DNA of 64,000 bases, from positions 1-64,000 of the forward strand of contig NZ_LYBM01000009.1 in assembly GCF_001707825.1 (NCBI RefSeq). Direction: 5' to 3'. The first letter of the stretch is position 1; the number at the start of each line of letters is the position of its first letter. The notes beneath the pieces were generated by a model. That model saw nothing but the letters and a program-made list of their open reading frames with translations. It ran no database searches and had not been told where the DNA came from. The stretch is from Veronia pacifica. GTDB taxonomy: Bacteria; Pseudomonadota; Gammaproteobacteria; Enterobacterales; Vibrionaceae. A program made the position numbers and the translations under genes. This document shows positions 1 through 8,386 of the stretch, in pieces.

Positions 1-534
1 TCGTCGAAAGCGGGGCGAATATTATCGGTGCCAATGATTGCTGTCAACTCTGTTTAAACAAGATTTTTATATACGGCGGCTGTTTGGTCAAAATACCGTC
101 GAGAAGATGTAAGCTGTTGCTCATCCTATACACAACTTCTTTTGTTTGATGGACTCGGCTCACTGAGCAGCAAGAGAAAAAGCAACTAAACTGCCTGTGA
201 AAAAGCAGCCAATGAGGCTGTGGGCACATCGTCGTCTCGAAAGCAGATACATTTTCATATTGATTCAAAAATGATGGCACTCGAGGGCTATTTAGGAACA
301 GTGCTCAACCGTTACAGGTCATCGTTACTGCGCATAAATACAGATCGCTCAAAATATAGTCAACTCAAGTGTTTTTCACTTTCCTTTGACCATACATCGA
401 CTGTGTATACCGACTGTAAAACTGTGATTCAGGTCTAATTTGGTGGTTAATTCGTCGGTTGCTCAAATTTTACTGAATTACCTCAAAAAATTGTTGACTT
501 TTCGGACGTCAAAAAGCGATTGGCATTACAGTAG

Positions 535-623
535 TTACCCACAAATTCTGTGGATAAGTGTGTTAATCACCAAAGTTTTCCACTTTTAACCGCATGGGAT
601 ACCTCCTTTGTGCCGGTGGATAA
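535..623. other. Cluster of DnaA-box-like 9-mers
   Basis: Three 9-mers resemble the DnaA box TTATCCACA. TTACCCACA lies on the + strand at 535-543. TGTGGATAA (exact reverse complement of the consensus) lies at 549-557. GGTGGATAA (one mismatch) lies at 615-623. The first two face each other with a 5-bp gap. There is no obvious GATC cluster or AT-rich 13-mer array, so a full origin is unlikely. A DnaA titration or regulatory region, or chance, are the alternatives. Confidence 0.35.
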
Positions 624-762
624 TTATTCGCTTCGTTCGTTAAATCATCGTCATACGTTTTTAAAAGCCGTTTCAAATGAAGAATAAGCCTGTTTTATCT
701 CGCTACAGTTGTACACAAGAGAGTGTTTTCATACAGTAATCTCAAAGACACTCCAATTTGAA

Positions 763-790
763 CTTGTGTCGATCTGCGTAATGACACAAG
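763..790. promoter_or_regulatory. Operator-like inverted repeat CTTGTGTC-N12-GACACAAG
   Basis: A perfect 8-bp inverted repeat (763-770 and 783-790) with a 12-bp spacer ends about 31 bases before the aldolase start. A third copy of the half-site core ACACAAG lies at 713-719. Arm length, spacing and position fit a dimeric repressor or activator controlling the aldolase-dehydratase operon. No regulator gene is seen in the window for this cluster, so the cognate protein is unknown. Confidence 0.45.
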
Positions 791-821
791 GTAATGTGAT
801 TGCTCATAGAGAGTTAAGGAG

Positions 822-1595
822 ATGAATGTGCACGACCTGCCACAGTTGAATCTTAAAAATAAGGTTAGCGATATTGAATGGCAACTCAGGATTGATCTTG
901 CTGCCTGCTATCGGCTGGTTGCCCATATGGGCTGGGATGACCTGATATATACGCATATTTCGGTAAAAATACCGGACACCGACACCTATCTGGTCAATGC
1001 GTTCGGTGTGGCTTTCGATGAGGTAACAGCTTCAAACCTGGTGAAAGTTGACCTTGATGGTAACGTGCTGGATGACTGTCCTTTTACTATCAACCCTGCT
1101 GGCTTCACGATCCACAGCGCAATTCACCAAGTGAGGCCAGATGCCCGCTGTGTCATGCATTTACACACCAACGAAACAATGGCCGTCGCGACGCAAAAAG
1201 AGGGTCTTTTACCCCTCTCTCAGTATTCAATGTTCTCAATACCATCCATGGCCTACCACAGGTATGAAGGATTAGCGGTAGATGAGGATGAGAGAAAAGT
1301 CCTGCAGGACGATCTCGGTGACAAAAATCATATGCTACTCGTTAACCACGGCGCATTGACGGTGGGTCCGAGTGTCGGGGATGCATTTATGCGTATGTAC
1401 GACTTACAACGTGCCTGTGAAGTTCAACTGATGCTACAGGCGTCGGGTCAGGAGGTGATGCCTGTCCCACAAGCGATTCAGGATAATATATATGCTCAGG
1501 CAAAAGTTGTTCACTCTGGTGCGACAGGGGGCCAAAAAGCTTGGCCTTCACTGCTACGGAAAGCCCGACGTCTTGACCCGGGTTTTATGGAGTAG
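822..1595 (+). CDS. Class II aldolase/adducin family protein
   Basis: The 257-residue protein belongs to the class II (zinc-dependent) aldolase/adducin family, whose members include L-fuculose- and L-rhamnulose-phosphate aldolases and ribulose-phosphate epimerases. The zinc-binding HxH pair is visible as H113 and H115 (in VMHLHTNE), with a third ligand candidate H176 in VNHGAL. The substrate cannot be read from sequence. Its neighbours (dehydratase, lactonase-like hydrolase, sugar dehydrogenase) suggest cleavage or processing of a keto-deoxy sugar acid. The start is ambiguous: ATG at 822 directly abuts the AAGGAG ribosome site, whereas an in-frame GTG at 828 has the better 6-base spacing. The dehydratase gene follows after about 80 bases, probably in the same operon. 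Confidence 0.85.
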   Translation: MNVHDLPQLNLKNKVSDIEWQLRIDLAACYRLVAHMGWDDLIYTHISVKIPDTDTYLVNAFGVAFDEVTASNLVKVDLDGNVLDDCPFTINPAGFTIHSAIHQVRPDARCVMHLHTNETMAVATQKEGLLPLSQYSMFSIPSMAYHRYEGLAVDEDERKVLQDDLGDKNHMLLVNHGALTVGPSVGDAFMRMYDLQRACEVQLMLQASGQEVMPVPQAIQDNIYAQAKVVHSGATGGQKAWPSLLRKARRLDPGFME

Positions 1596-1674
1596 CAATT
1601 CCGATACATTTATATTGCAGCCCGCGAAAGCGTGAGCTGCATCGAAACGAACAAAGACATAATGGAGAACAAGG

Positions 1675-2850
1675 ATGAAAGTTACTTCGGTTGAAGTTTT
1701 CGATATTCACTGTCCGGAGCGTCCACCGTGGAATCCGGTGTTTATCAGGATTCATACCGACGAGGGCATTTCTGGAGTAGGTGAAGCAGGACTTGCTTAT
1801 GATTTAGGCCACAGTGCTGCTGCAAATATGATTAAGGAAATGGCAGAGGCCTTTCTGATTGGTCATGACCCTTTCCAGACTGAGAAACTCTGGTCCAGAA
1901 TGTTGAGAGAGAGCTTCTGGGGGCTGGGCGGCGGTCCGGTTGTCTATGCTGCGATGAGTGCGATAGATACTGCGCTTTGGGATATCAAAGGCAAGGCACT
2001 TAATCTCCCTGTTTATCAATTACTGGGCGGCAAAGTAAATGATGAATTGAGAACCTATGCTTCTCAGTTACAGTTCGATTGGGACAAAGAGTTTAAGGCG
2101 TTATCACAGCCGGAAGAATATGCAGAGGCTGCGTTAAAAGCAGTCGCAGAGGGATATGATGCGGTTAAAGTTGACCCTATCATGTACGACAAAGACGGCA
2201 ATACCTACTACGAGCGTACAAAAATCATCTCTCGTGCTGAAATGAAACTTTACCGCGCAAGAATGAAAGCAATTCGAGATGCTGTTGGTGATGAAGTAGA
2301 TATTATCTTTGAATGTCACAGTCTTCCCGGTGCAACAACTGCTATTCAGTTGGGGGCCATCGCCGAAGAGTTTGATTGCATGTACTACGAAGAGCCAGTG
2401 AACTACTTAAACCACTCACTGCATGCAAAAGTGGCAGATAAAGTCGCCGTTCCTATTGCAGGTGGAGAGCGCCTGTATAATCGCTGGGGTGTTCGTCCTT
2501 ATCTCGAAGATCAGAGCGTTGATGTGCTCCAGCCAGATATTGGTTTGTGTGGAGGATTTACAGAAACGAAGAAGGTATGTGATTACGCAGATATTTTTGA
2601 TGTCCGTATCCAGGCTCATGTGTGTGGTGGGCCGGTAGCAACGGCGGCGTCTTTGCACTTGGAAACAGCTATACCTAACTTCCTTATCCATGAGCATCAC
2701 ACCTATGCGATAAAATCATGGAACCGAGAGCTCTGTTTGCAAGATCCACAGCCAGAAAACGGGACATTTAAAGTGTCAGAAGCGCCGGGAATAGGCATCG
2801 AACTCAATGACGAGGTCGTTAACCGTTCACCACGTATTACCGTGAAGTAA
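1675..2850 (+). CDS. Enolase-superfamily sugar-acid dehydratase (mandelate racemase/galactonate dehydratase-like)
   Basis: This 391-residue member of the mandelate racemase/muconate lactonizing group of the enolase superfamily probably dehydrates an aldonic acid to a 2-keto-3-deoxy acid. It has an N-terminal capping domain (about 1-125) and a C-terminal barrel. The metal ligands appear as E213 (in FECHS), E239 or E240 (YYEEPVN) and E265 (AGGERLYNR). A KVD motif lies at 165-167 and a candidate catalytic H315 lies in AHVCGG. The architecture resembles galactonate and arabinonate dehydratases, but the exact sugar acid is not determinable. A good ribosome site (GGAGAACA) precedes the ATG. It probably forms an operon with the upstream aldolase and ends at a bidirectional terminator. 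Confidence 0.85.
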   Translation: MKVTSVEVFDIHCPERPPWNPVFIRIHTDEGISGVGEAGLAYDLGHSAAANMIKEMAEAFLIGHDPFQTEKLWSRMLRESFWGLGGGPVVYAAMSAIDTALWDIKGKALNLPVYQLLGGKVNDELRTYASQLQFDWDKEFKALSQPEEYAEAALKAVAEGYDAVKVDPIMYDKDGNTYYERTKIISRAEMKLYRARMKAIRDAVGDEVDIIFECHSLPGATTAIQLGAIAEEFDCMYYEEPVNYLNHSLHAKVADKVAVPIAGGERLYNRWGVRPYLEDQSVDVLQPDIGLCGGFTETKKVCDYADIFDVRIQAHVCGGPVATAASLHLETAIPNFLIHEHHTYAIKSWNRELCLQDPQPENGTFKVSEAPGIGIELNDEVVNRSPRITVK

Positions 2851-2868
2851 CCAGCAATGATTGAGAGA

Positions 2869-2897
2869 AAAACCAGCCATTTGGCTGGTTTTTTTAA
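2869..2897. terminator. Bidirectional Rho-independent terminator
   Basis: The hairpin AACCAGCC/GGCTGGTT with a short loop is flanked by A-runs and T-runs on both sides. It sits between the convergent dehydratase (+) and amidohydrolase (-) genes and can serve both. Confidence 0.8.
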
Positions 2898-3748
2898 TTG
2901 TCGAACCGGTAAAGCCGAAAGGCGTTATCGTGCAAAATATTATTCAATGCACCATCTGAAAGCGATGCTCGACAATATTGCTGCCAGAGTTCCTTATAGC
3001 TGTGGCTAAACAGACACAGTGGGAAGTTGCTCGCCAGCATGACCCGTTTAATCCCAAAATATCCAATGAGCTGTGTCAGAGCCTGCCAGACAAATGTGAA
3101 ATGAAATGCCCTGTCTGTCATTTCCCAGCCTGATGCTTTAACAAATACATTAGGGAGTGCAGACAGTTTTTGCATGGACAGATGCCATTGATCCATCGAA
3201 TGGATAGCAGGAAAAGCGGCATGGTTGAGTATGACATTCAATCTCGGCATTGATTTGATTACGGCCACCAATGCATCAACACCTCTTTCATCACTGCCAC
3301 TGAGCTGTGCTTCAAAGAGGAGTGCTTGCTCAGCCAAATATGCAAGATTGGCAATGACTTCCGGTTTTGCTAATAGGATTGACGCCTGTTCATCAAGGAT
3401 ATGCCTCACTCCTGTCAGAGAGGGGTAGGCCTTTAGCTGGCAAATATTCTGCTGAAATATCGATTCGGATTGTGTCAGATCGACACAGGCAATAGACCTG
3501 AATGGTAGGTCGACCGTCTTCTCCAGCCACTCCACCTCTCGCCAAGGTGCTTGATTGTCAAAACCTGCCTCGATATGAACGAAGCCAGCCAGTTCTATGT
3601 CCTTTGGAGGTCTTAGTGAATCCTCACCGAAGTGCCGATTAATCGTCGCTTTGTCAGACCAGAACGGTGGATTCTCTGGCTTTAGCCAGTGATAATTGCC
3701 ACGTTCAAGATCAAAAAGATGAAGGTGAGGATCAATGATTTTTCTCAT
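2894..3748 (-). CDS. Amidohydrolase_2 family protein, L-fuconolactonase-like
   Basis: The 284-residue protein is of the amidohydrolase-2 family (TIM-barrel metal hydrolases, including L-fuconolactone and other sugar-lactone hydrolases). The N-terminal metal motif is DPHLHLF (H8, H10). A GVRH motif lies near residues 113-116, a conserved histidine lies in LNHAAFP, and the late barrel strand reads MLASNFP, like the GS(D/N)FP motif of the family. It overlaps the upstream dehydrogenase by 4 bases (ATGA), so the two are translationally coupled. A sugar dehydrogenase coupled to a lactonase points to oxidation of an aldose to a lactone and then to the acid. The particular sugar is unknown, L-fucose or L-galactose being plausible. 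Confidence 0.8.
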   Translation of the reverse strand: MRKIIDPHLHLFDLERGNYHWLKPENPPFWSDKATINRHFGEDSLRPPKDIELAGFVHIEAGFDNQAPWREVEWLEKTVDLPFRSIACVDLTQSESIFQQNICQLKAYPSLTGVRHILDEQASILLAKPEVIANLAYLAEQALLFEAQLSGSDERGVDALVAVIKSMPRLNVILNHAAFPAIHSMDQWHLSMQKLSALPNVFVKASGWEMTDRAFHFTFVWQALTQLIGYFGIKRVMLASNFPLCLFSHSYKELWQQYCRASLSDGALNNILHDNAFRLYRFDN

Positions 3749-4473
3749 CGCGTCGTATAGCCGCCGTCGATATTGTATAGGCTACCTGTTATGAAACGCG
3801 CTTTATCGCCGGCGAGAAAGATGACTAAGTCGGCGACTTCTTCTGGCTGTGCAATGCGTCCTAGAGGCTGAAGTGCTGCTTCTTCTTTGTGTACCTCTTC
3901 TTTATTTGCTCCGGAACGAGCACAGTAATTATCGATGGCCTGATGATATAAGGGTGTTTCTGTCGTACCTGCACATACGACATTTGCGCGAATATTAAAG
4001 TCTGCGTAATCAATGGCTGTAGTTTTACCCATTGAGGCGAGGGCGTGCTTGCTTAGGTTGTACGCAAACGAATTAGGTTTAGCGATATGGCACTGGTCTG
4101 AACCAATTAAGACGATACTGCCGTCCTGTTGGCTTTTCATCGTTGGCAGGCAGGCCCGAATAACGGAGTAGGCACCTTTTACATTGATAGCCATTACTCT
4201 ATCGAGCTCATCCTCAGTGGTATTTTCAATGTTTGCGCTGTAATGGATCCCTGCATTACAAATTAGTGTGTCGATTCGACCAGCTTCGAGAATCACTTGC
4301 TTTACTGCTGCAGTGACTTCAGCGGAATTTGTGATATCGCATCGGATAAATGGCTGTGTATCACCCGATACTATATCTAGATTGTAGACTTGGTAGCCCT
4401 GTGAGATTAAACCTTTAACAATGGCCAGCCCAATACCTTTAGAGCCACCTGTTACAATTGCTACCTTTGTCAT
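3745..4473 (-). CDS. SDR family NAD(P)-dependent oxidoreductase (probable sugar dehydrogenase)
   Basis: This 242-residue classical short-chain dehydrogenase has the nucleotide motif TGGSKGIG at 8-15, NAG at 73-75, a catalytic serine near 125, and Y138xxxK142. Aspartate 33 at the end of the second strand suggests NAD rather than NADP. It is the first gene of a two-gene minus-strand unit with the lactonase-like amidohydrolase (4-base overlap), and converges on the aldolase/dehydratase genes. Together the four genes could make a non-phosphorylative route: dehydrogenase, lactonase, dehydratase, aldolase. Sequence alone does not exclude other SDR substrates. Confidence 0.85.
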   Translation of the reverse strand: MTKVAIVTGGSKGIGLAIVKGLISQGYQVYNLDIVSGDTQPFIRCDITNSAEVTAAVKQVILEAGRIDTLICNAGIHYSANIENTTEDELDRVMAINVKGAYSVIRACLPTMKSQQDGSIVLIGSDQCHIAKPNSFAYNLSKHALASMGKTTAIDYADFNIRANVVCAGTTETPLYHQAIDNYCARSGANKEEVHKEEAALQPLGRIAQPEEVADLVIFLAGDKARFITGSLYNIDGGYTTR

Positions 4474-4789
4474 TTACGTCTCCACTTGGTTTTTGCGAGA
4501 TAAACACCATATCAAGAAGCAAAGGTCTATCCGCTTCTTGGCTTAAGCCGTGCGCAGTCGACTTAATGGATGCCAATACAATTGGCGGTGATGTTCTCGG
4601 GTCGTACTAAATAAGTCAACCCAGATTGCTGTGACTCAACGTATTGAACAAAATACTGCAGTGTAATGGCAGTACATGGAAGTCATTATGTGTTCTTTTT
4701 ACCGAAAAAGCTGTTGCAGTAAGTATTTGACTTCATCTCATGTGTCATCAAAATAGTAAGTGCTAACCAAAAATAACTCAGGATAAATC
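4474..4789. other. Intergenic region between the divergent SDR gene and uvrB
   Basis: The region carries divergent promoters, presumably. No canonical LexA box (CTGT-N8-ACAG) was found, although uvrB is an SOS gene in many gammaproteobacteria. An imperfectly spaced palindrome TACTGC-N9-GCAGTA occurs at 4654-4674, one base longer than a LexA operator. Nothing else stands out. Confidence 0.4.
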
Positions 4790-6817
4790 ATGGAAAAAGC
4801 GTTCAAGCTGCAATCTCCCTTTAAACCATCGGGTGACCAGCCGACAGCTATTGCTCAATTGTTGGATGGTCTTGATTCGGGGTTAGCTCATCAGACGCTA
4901 CTTGGAGTGACGGGGTCGGGTAAAACCTACACCATGGCAAATGTGATTGCGCAGACTGGCAGACCGACCATGGTTTTGGCTCCGAATAAAACGCTGGCAG
5001 CTCAGCTTTATGGAGAAATGCGCGAGTTTTTTCCCGACAACGCAGTTGAGTATTTTGTTTCCTACTATGACTACTATCAGCCTGAGGCGTATGTTCCCAC
5101 GACAGATACTTTTATAGAAAAAGATGCATCAATTAACGAGCATGTTGAACAGATGCGCCTGTCTGCAACTAAAGCACTGATGGAGCGGAGAGACGTTATC
5201 ATTGTTGCTTCTGTCTCTGCCATTTATGGTTTGGGTGATCCAGACTCTTATCTAAAGATGATGTTGCATGTTCGTCGTGGCGATATGCTCGACCAACGTC
5301 AGATCCTGCGCAGACTGGCAGAGTTACAGTACACTCGTAACGATCAGGCATTTACCCGGGGTACATTCAGGGTCCGGGGAGAGGTTATTGATGTTTTTCC
5401 TGCCGAGTCCGATCGTGATGCAGTGCGGATTGAACTTTTTGATGATGAAGTTGAAAATATTAGCGTCTTCGATCCGCTGACAGGCTCAATGACCGAGCGA
5501 AACCTGCCGCGATTCACGATTTATCCTAAGACTCACTATGTTACGCCGCGAGAAAAGATTCTTGAGGCGATTGATAACATAAAAGAAGAGTTAGTAGACC
5601 GTAAGAAGGTTTTGTTAGAAAACAACAAATTGTTAGAAGAGCAACGGATATCGCAAAGGACATCTTTTGACATCGAAATGATGACTGAGCTGGGGTACTG
5701 CTCAGGTATCGAAAACTATTCTCGTTACCTTAGTGGAAGAGATGAAGGCGAGCCACCACCAACCCTGTTCGATTATCTGCCCGCCGACGGCTTGCTGATC
5801 ATTGACGAATCACATGTTACCGTGCCTCAGATTGGTGCGATGTTTAAAGGGGACCGCTCTCGTAAGGAAACACTGGTTGAATTTGGTTTTCGCTTACCTT
5901 CAGCGCTTGATAACCGTCCCTTAAAATTTGACGAATTTGAATCCCTGGCACCACAAACCATTTATGTGTCTGCCACACCCGGAAAATACGAGCTTGAGAA
6001 ATCGGACGACGATATTGCGGATCAGGTTGTCAGACCAACAGGGTTGTTGGACCCTGAAATTGAAGTACGCCCGGTGGCAACACAAGTCGACGACCTGTTG
6101 TCTGAAATTCGGATTCGTGAAGATAAAAATGAACGAGTTCTGGTCACCACCTTGACCAAACGAATGGCTGAGGATCTCACAGAGTACCTCGAAGAGCATG
6201 GTGTCAGGGTGCGCTATCTCCACTCTGATGTCGATACCGTTGAGCGAGTTGAGATCATTCGCGACCTTAGGCTTGGCGAATTTGATGTTCTGGTTGGTAT
6301 CAACCTATTACGGGAAGGACTGGATATGCCAGAGGTTTCGCTGGTTGCCATACTGGATGCCGATAAAGAGGGCTTCTTGCGCTCTGATCGCTCATTAATC
6401 CAGACTATAGGTCGTGCTGCACGTAATCTTAATGGTAAAGCGATTCTTTACGGTGATCGTATTACCGGATCGATGGAGCGTGCAATACAGGAAACGGAAC
6501 GGCGCCGCGAAAAGCAGGTGGCATATAATGAAGCCAACGGCATTGTTCCTCAAAAGCTGAACAAGAAAGTCATGGATGTGATGGAAATTGGCGGCAGGAA
6601 ACGCAAGAGCCAAAAATCACGTCCCATTCCAGCACTTAGCCAGGTTGCAGAACCTGACGGTGGGTATGCTTCTCAGACGCCACAACAACTGGACGCAGAA
6701 ATTCAGAAGCTGGAAGGTTTAATGTACGAAGCTGCTCAGAATCTTGAATTTGAGCAAGCAGCAGCACTGAGAGATCAGATCACTGAGCTGCGTAAATTGT
6801 TTATCAATAATAGCTGA
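4790..6817 (+). CDS. uvrB: Excinuclease ABC subunit B
   Basis: UvrB is the helicase-like damage-verification subunit of nucleotide excision repair. It is loaded by UvrA and recruits UvrC. The 675-residue length is normal. The Walker A motif GVTGSGKT is at 39-46, and the aromatic beta-hairpin ([12 protein letters not shown]) that inserts between DNA strands is near 93-104. The DESH box and the helicase motifs [13 protein letters not shown] and QTIGRAARN are present. A C-terminal UVR motif (about 640-670) contacts UvrC. The ATG follows an AGGA-type ribosome site. Placement immediately before the qrr/luxO locus is the usual Vibrionaceae order. Confidence 0.98.
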   Translation: MEKAFKLQSPFKPSGDQPTAIAQLLDGLDSGLAHQTLLGVTGSGKTYTMANVIAQTGRPTMVLAPNKTLAAQLYGEMREFFPDNAVEYFVSYYDYYQPEAYVPTTDTFIEKDASINEHVEQMRLSATKALMERRDVIIVASVSAIYGLGDPDSYLKMMLHVRRGDMLDQRQILRRLAELQYTRNDQAFTRGTFRVRGEVIDVFPAESDRDAVRIELFDDEVENISVFDPLTGSMTERNLPRFTIYPKTHYVTPREKILEAIDNIKEELVDRKKVLLENNKLLEEQRISQRTSFDIEMMTELGYCSGIENYSRYLSGRDEGEPPPTLFDYLPADGLLIIDESHVTVPQIGAMFKGDRSRKETLVEFGFRLPSALDNRPLKFDEFESLAPQTIYVSATPGKYELEKSDDDIADQVVRPTGLLDPEIEVRPVATQVDDLLSEIRIREDKNERVLVTTLTKRMAEDLTEYLEEHGVRVRYLHSDVDTVERVEIIRDLRLGEFDVLVGINLLREGLDMPEVSLVAILDADKEGFLRSDRSLIQTIGRAARNLNGKAILYGDRITGSMERAIQETERRREKQVAYNEANGIVPQKLNKKVMDVMEIGGRKRKSQKSRPIPALSQVAEPDGGYASQTPQQLDAEIQKLEGLMYEAAQNLEFEQAAALRDQITELRKLFINNS

Positions 6818-6825
6818 TTGTGGAT

Positions 6826-6923
6826 AAAAAAAAGCCAGCCCAAAAAGTGGCTGGCTATCTTGTTTGAGTGAACGAATTGCTCACAAACAACGTCAGTTGG
6901 CTAGGTGACCCAGAAGGGTCACA
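6826..6923 (-). ncRNA. qrr1: Qrr quorum-regulatory small RNA (qrr1-like)
   Basis: The minus strand reads TGACCCTTCTGGGTCACCTA at its 5' end, then the conserved core GCCAACTGACGTTGTTTGTG. It ends in a GCCAGCC/GGCTGGC hairpin plus eight T (6826-6833). The 5' hairpin, the core that pairs with luxR/hapR-type mRNAs, and the terminator all match Hfq-dependent Qrr sRNAs (about 96 nt). The sigma-54 promoter just upstream places +1 at about 6921. It is transcribed divergently from luxO, as qrr1 is in Vibrio. The stem also lies just behind uvrB and could help terminate that gene. Confidence 0.93.
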
Positions 6924-6932
6924 ATAATCAAA

Positions 6933-6947
6933 GCATATTGCGTGCCA
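6933..6947 (-). promoter_or_regulatory. Sigma-54 (-24/-12) promoter of qrr
   Basis: On the minus strand TGGCAC (6947-6942) and ATGCT form the -24/-12 elements. The diagnostic GG and GC are separated by exactly 10 bases, and the GC lies 12 bases before the predicted Qrr 5' end. This is the promoter type activated by phosphorylated LuxO. Confidence 0.88.
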
Positions 6948-7009
6948 TTTTTTATTTGACCAATGTGACTGTTTTTTTCATGGTTTTACCAGATTGAAAG
7001 AGTTTCATT

Positions 7010-7029
7010 TCGCATTTTGCAACGCAAAA
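7010..7029. promoter_or_regulatory. Probable LuxO binding site(s) upstream of qrr
   Basis: TCGCATTTTGCAA (7010-7022) differs by one base from the LuxO consensus TTGCAWWWTGCAA. Overlapping it is a perfect inverted repeat TTTTGC-AAC-GCAAAA (7015-7029). The site lies about 65-75 bases upstream of the qrr -24 element, a normal enhancer position, and also within the luxO leader, which would allow autoregulation. Confidence 0.7.
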
Positions 7030-7117
7030 CGCTTCATGGGCAATTTTTTGAACTATTATCGTTATAACTTCAAACGTAACGACGTGATTCTCAGCATGGA
7101 AATGGGCTGGAGGAAGA

Positions 7118-8386
7118 ATGCAACAACCATTTGCAGATAAACGAATATTGATGGTAGAGGATACTGCGTCGGTCGCTGCATTATACAAGTCTTACCTAAA
7201 TCCGCTGGATATCAAGGTTGACGTGGTAACGTCGGGCGGTGCGGCATTAGCCTTGCTCCCGACAATGCATCAGTTCTCTCTGGTATTGCTCGATCTGAGG
7301 CTACCGGACATTTCGGGGTTTGAGGTGTTGTCTGACATTCGAAAACAACACCCTGATTTACCAGTGATAATCATGACAGCTCACGGCTCTATTGATGCTG
7401 CTGTTGAAGCCATTCGACACGGTGCCAGTGATTTCTTAATAAAACCCTGTGAGGCTGACATTTTGCGGATGACAGTCAATAAAGCACTGAAACCCAAAGG
7501 TGATTCTGTCCCCAACCTAGATAACGATGAAGAGGGCTCTTACTTCGGTTTTATCGGTAGCAGTCTTGCTATGCAAGCTGTCTATAGGGTTATCGAGTCT
7601 GCTGCGCCAAGTAAGGCAACCGTCTTTATTACTGGCGACAGCGGTACAGGTAAGGAAGTCTGTGCTGAGGCGATCCACTCAGCCAGTTCACGGTCGAAAA
7701 ATGCTTTTGTTGCCATAAACTGTGCAGCTATACCTAAAGACTTGATTGAAAGTGAATTGTTTGGTCACGTGAAAGGTGCTTTTACCGGCGCTGTTGTCGA
7801 TCGTGAGGGAGCCGCTGAGTTGGCAGATGGAGGCACACTTTTCCTTGATGAAATTTGTGAAATGGACCTCGATTTGCAGTCAAAACTTCTGCGTTTTATC
7901 CAGACAGGTGCGTTTCAGAAGGTTGGCTCATCCAAAATAAAAAAGGTAGATGTACGATTTATTTGTGCGACAAATCGCGATCCATGGAAAGAAGTGACAA
8001 TAGGAAACTTCCGCGAAGACTTGTACTACCGATTGCATGTTATTCCATTAGCACTGCCACCATTAAAAGAGAGAGGGCAAGATGTTATTGATATTGCTCA
8101 CTCATTACTCGCCCTTTTTTCAGCCGAGGAAAATAAAAGTTTTTCTAGGTTTAGTCCTGAAGTGAGACAAAGGTTACTCAGCTATGACTGGCCGGGTAAT
8201 GTTCGACAGCTACAGAATATCCTTCGAAATGTAGTTGTTTTACATAATGGAGAGGAAGTCACAGAACATATGTTACCACCTCCATTATCTGACTTTTCTG
8301 GTGCTAAAATTGCATTAAGCTCCGGTAGGCCGCGAAAAACACCAGAGTCGGTTGTCAGTGAAAGTACTTCGACTGTGCAGTCGTGA
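7118..8386 (+). CDS. luxO: LuxO quorum-sensing response regulator, receiver and AAA+ domains (frame lost before the HTH)
   Basis: LuxO is the sigma-54-dependent activator of qrr genes, phosphorylated by LuxU at low cell density. This reading frame gives 422 residues. The receiver has acidic residues E14/D15, phospho-acceptor D59 and a conserved K near 109. The AAA+ domain has Walker A GDSGTGKE, the sigma-54 contact loop GAFTGA and Walker B GTLFLDEI. The start at 7118 has a strong GGAGGAAG ribosome site. Family members are about 450-470 residues and end in a Fis-type HTH. Here the frame runs into TGA at 8384-8386 after a non-conserved tail, and the HTH follows in the -1 frame. A one-base loss (or two-base gain) between 8362 and 8386 would explain this. 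As written the product should not bind DNA specifically. Confidence 0.9.
   Translation: MQQPFADKRILMVEDTASVAALYKSYLNPLDIKVDVVTSGGAALALLPTMHQFSLVLLDLRLPDISGFEVLSDIRKQHPDLPVIIMTAHGSIDAAVEAIRHGASDFLIKPCEADILRMTVNKALKPKGDSVPNLDNDEEGSYFGFIGSSLAMQAVYRVIESAAPSKATVFITGDSGTGKEVCAEAIHSASSRSKNAFVAINCAAIPKDLIESELFGHVKGAFTGAVVDREGAAELADGGTLFLDEICEMDLDLQSKLLRFIQTGAFQKVGSSKIKKVDVRFICATNRDPWKEVTIGNFREDLYYRLHVIPLALPPLKERGQDVIDIAHSLLALFSAEENKSFSRFSPEVRQRLLSYDWPGNVRQLQNILRNVVVLHNGEEVTEHMLPPPLSDFSGAKIALSSGRPRKTPESVVSESTSTVQS

Larger units (their letters stand above)
1..821. other. Gene-free left edge and upstream region of the sugar-acid cluster
   Basis: I see no convincing gene in this stretch. The short open frames on both strands lack ribosome binding sites and resemble nothing known to me. 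It holds DnaA-box-like 9-mers between 535 and 623 and an operator-like inverted repeat at 763-790, both listed separately. The heptamer ACACAAG occurs at 713-719 and 784-790, and in inverted form at 763-769. The first 47 bases could be the 5' end of a minus-strand gene running off the window (TTG at 45-47), but this cannot be supported. Confidence 0.5.

Noticed and set aside
1-47. Possible 5' end of a minus-strand gene (TTG at 45-47, reading LTAIIGTDNIRPAF toward the left edge)
   Set aside because: Only 15 codons are visible, the start would be TTG without a ribosome site, and the opposite strand is equally open. It cannot be supported without sequence to the left.
220-438. 72-codon + strand open frame in the left gene-free stretch
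   Set aside because: No ribosome site, odd composition, and no resemblance to a known family.
2416-2700. Long antisense frames inside the dehydratase gene
   Set aside because: They are shadows of a conserved enzyme-coding strand and have no ribosome site or family match.
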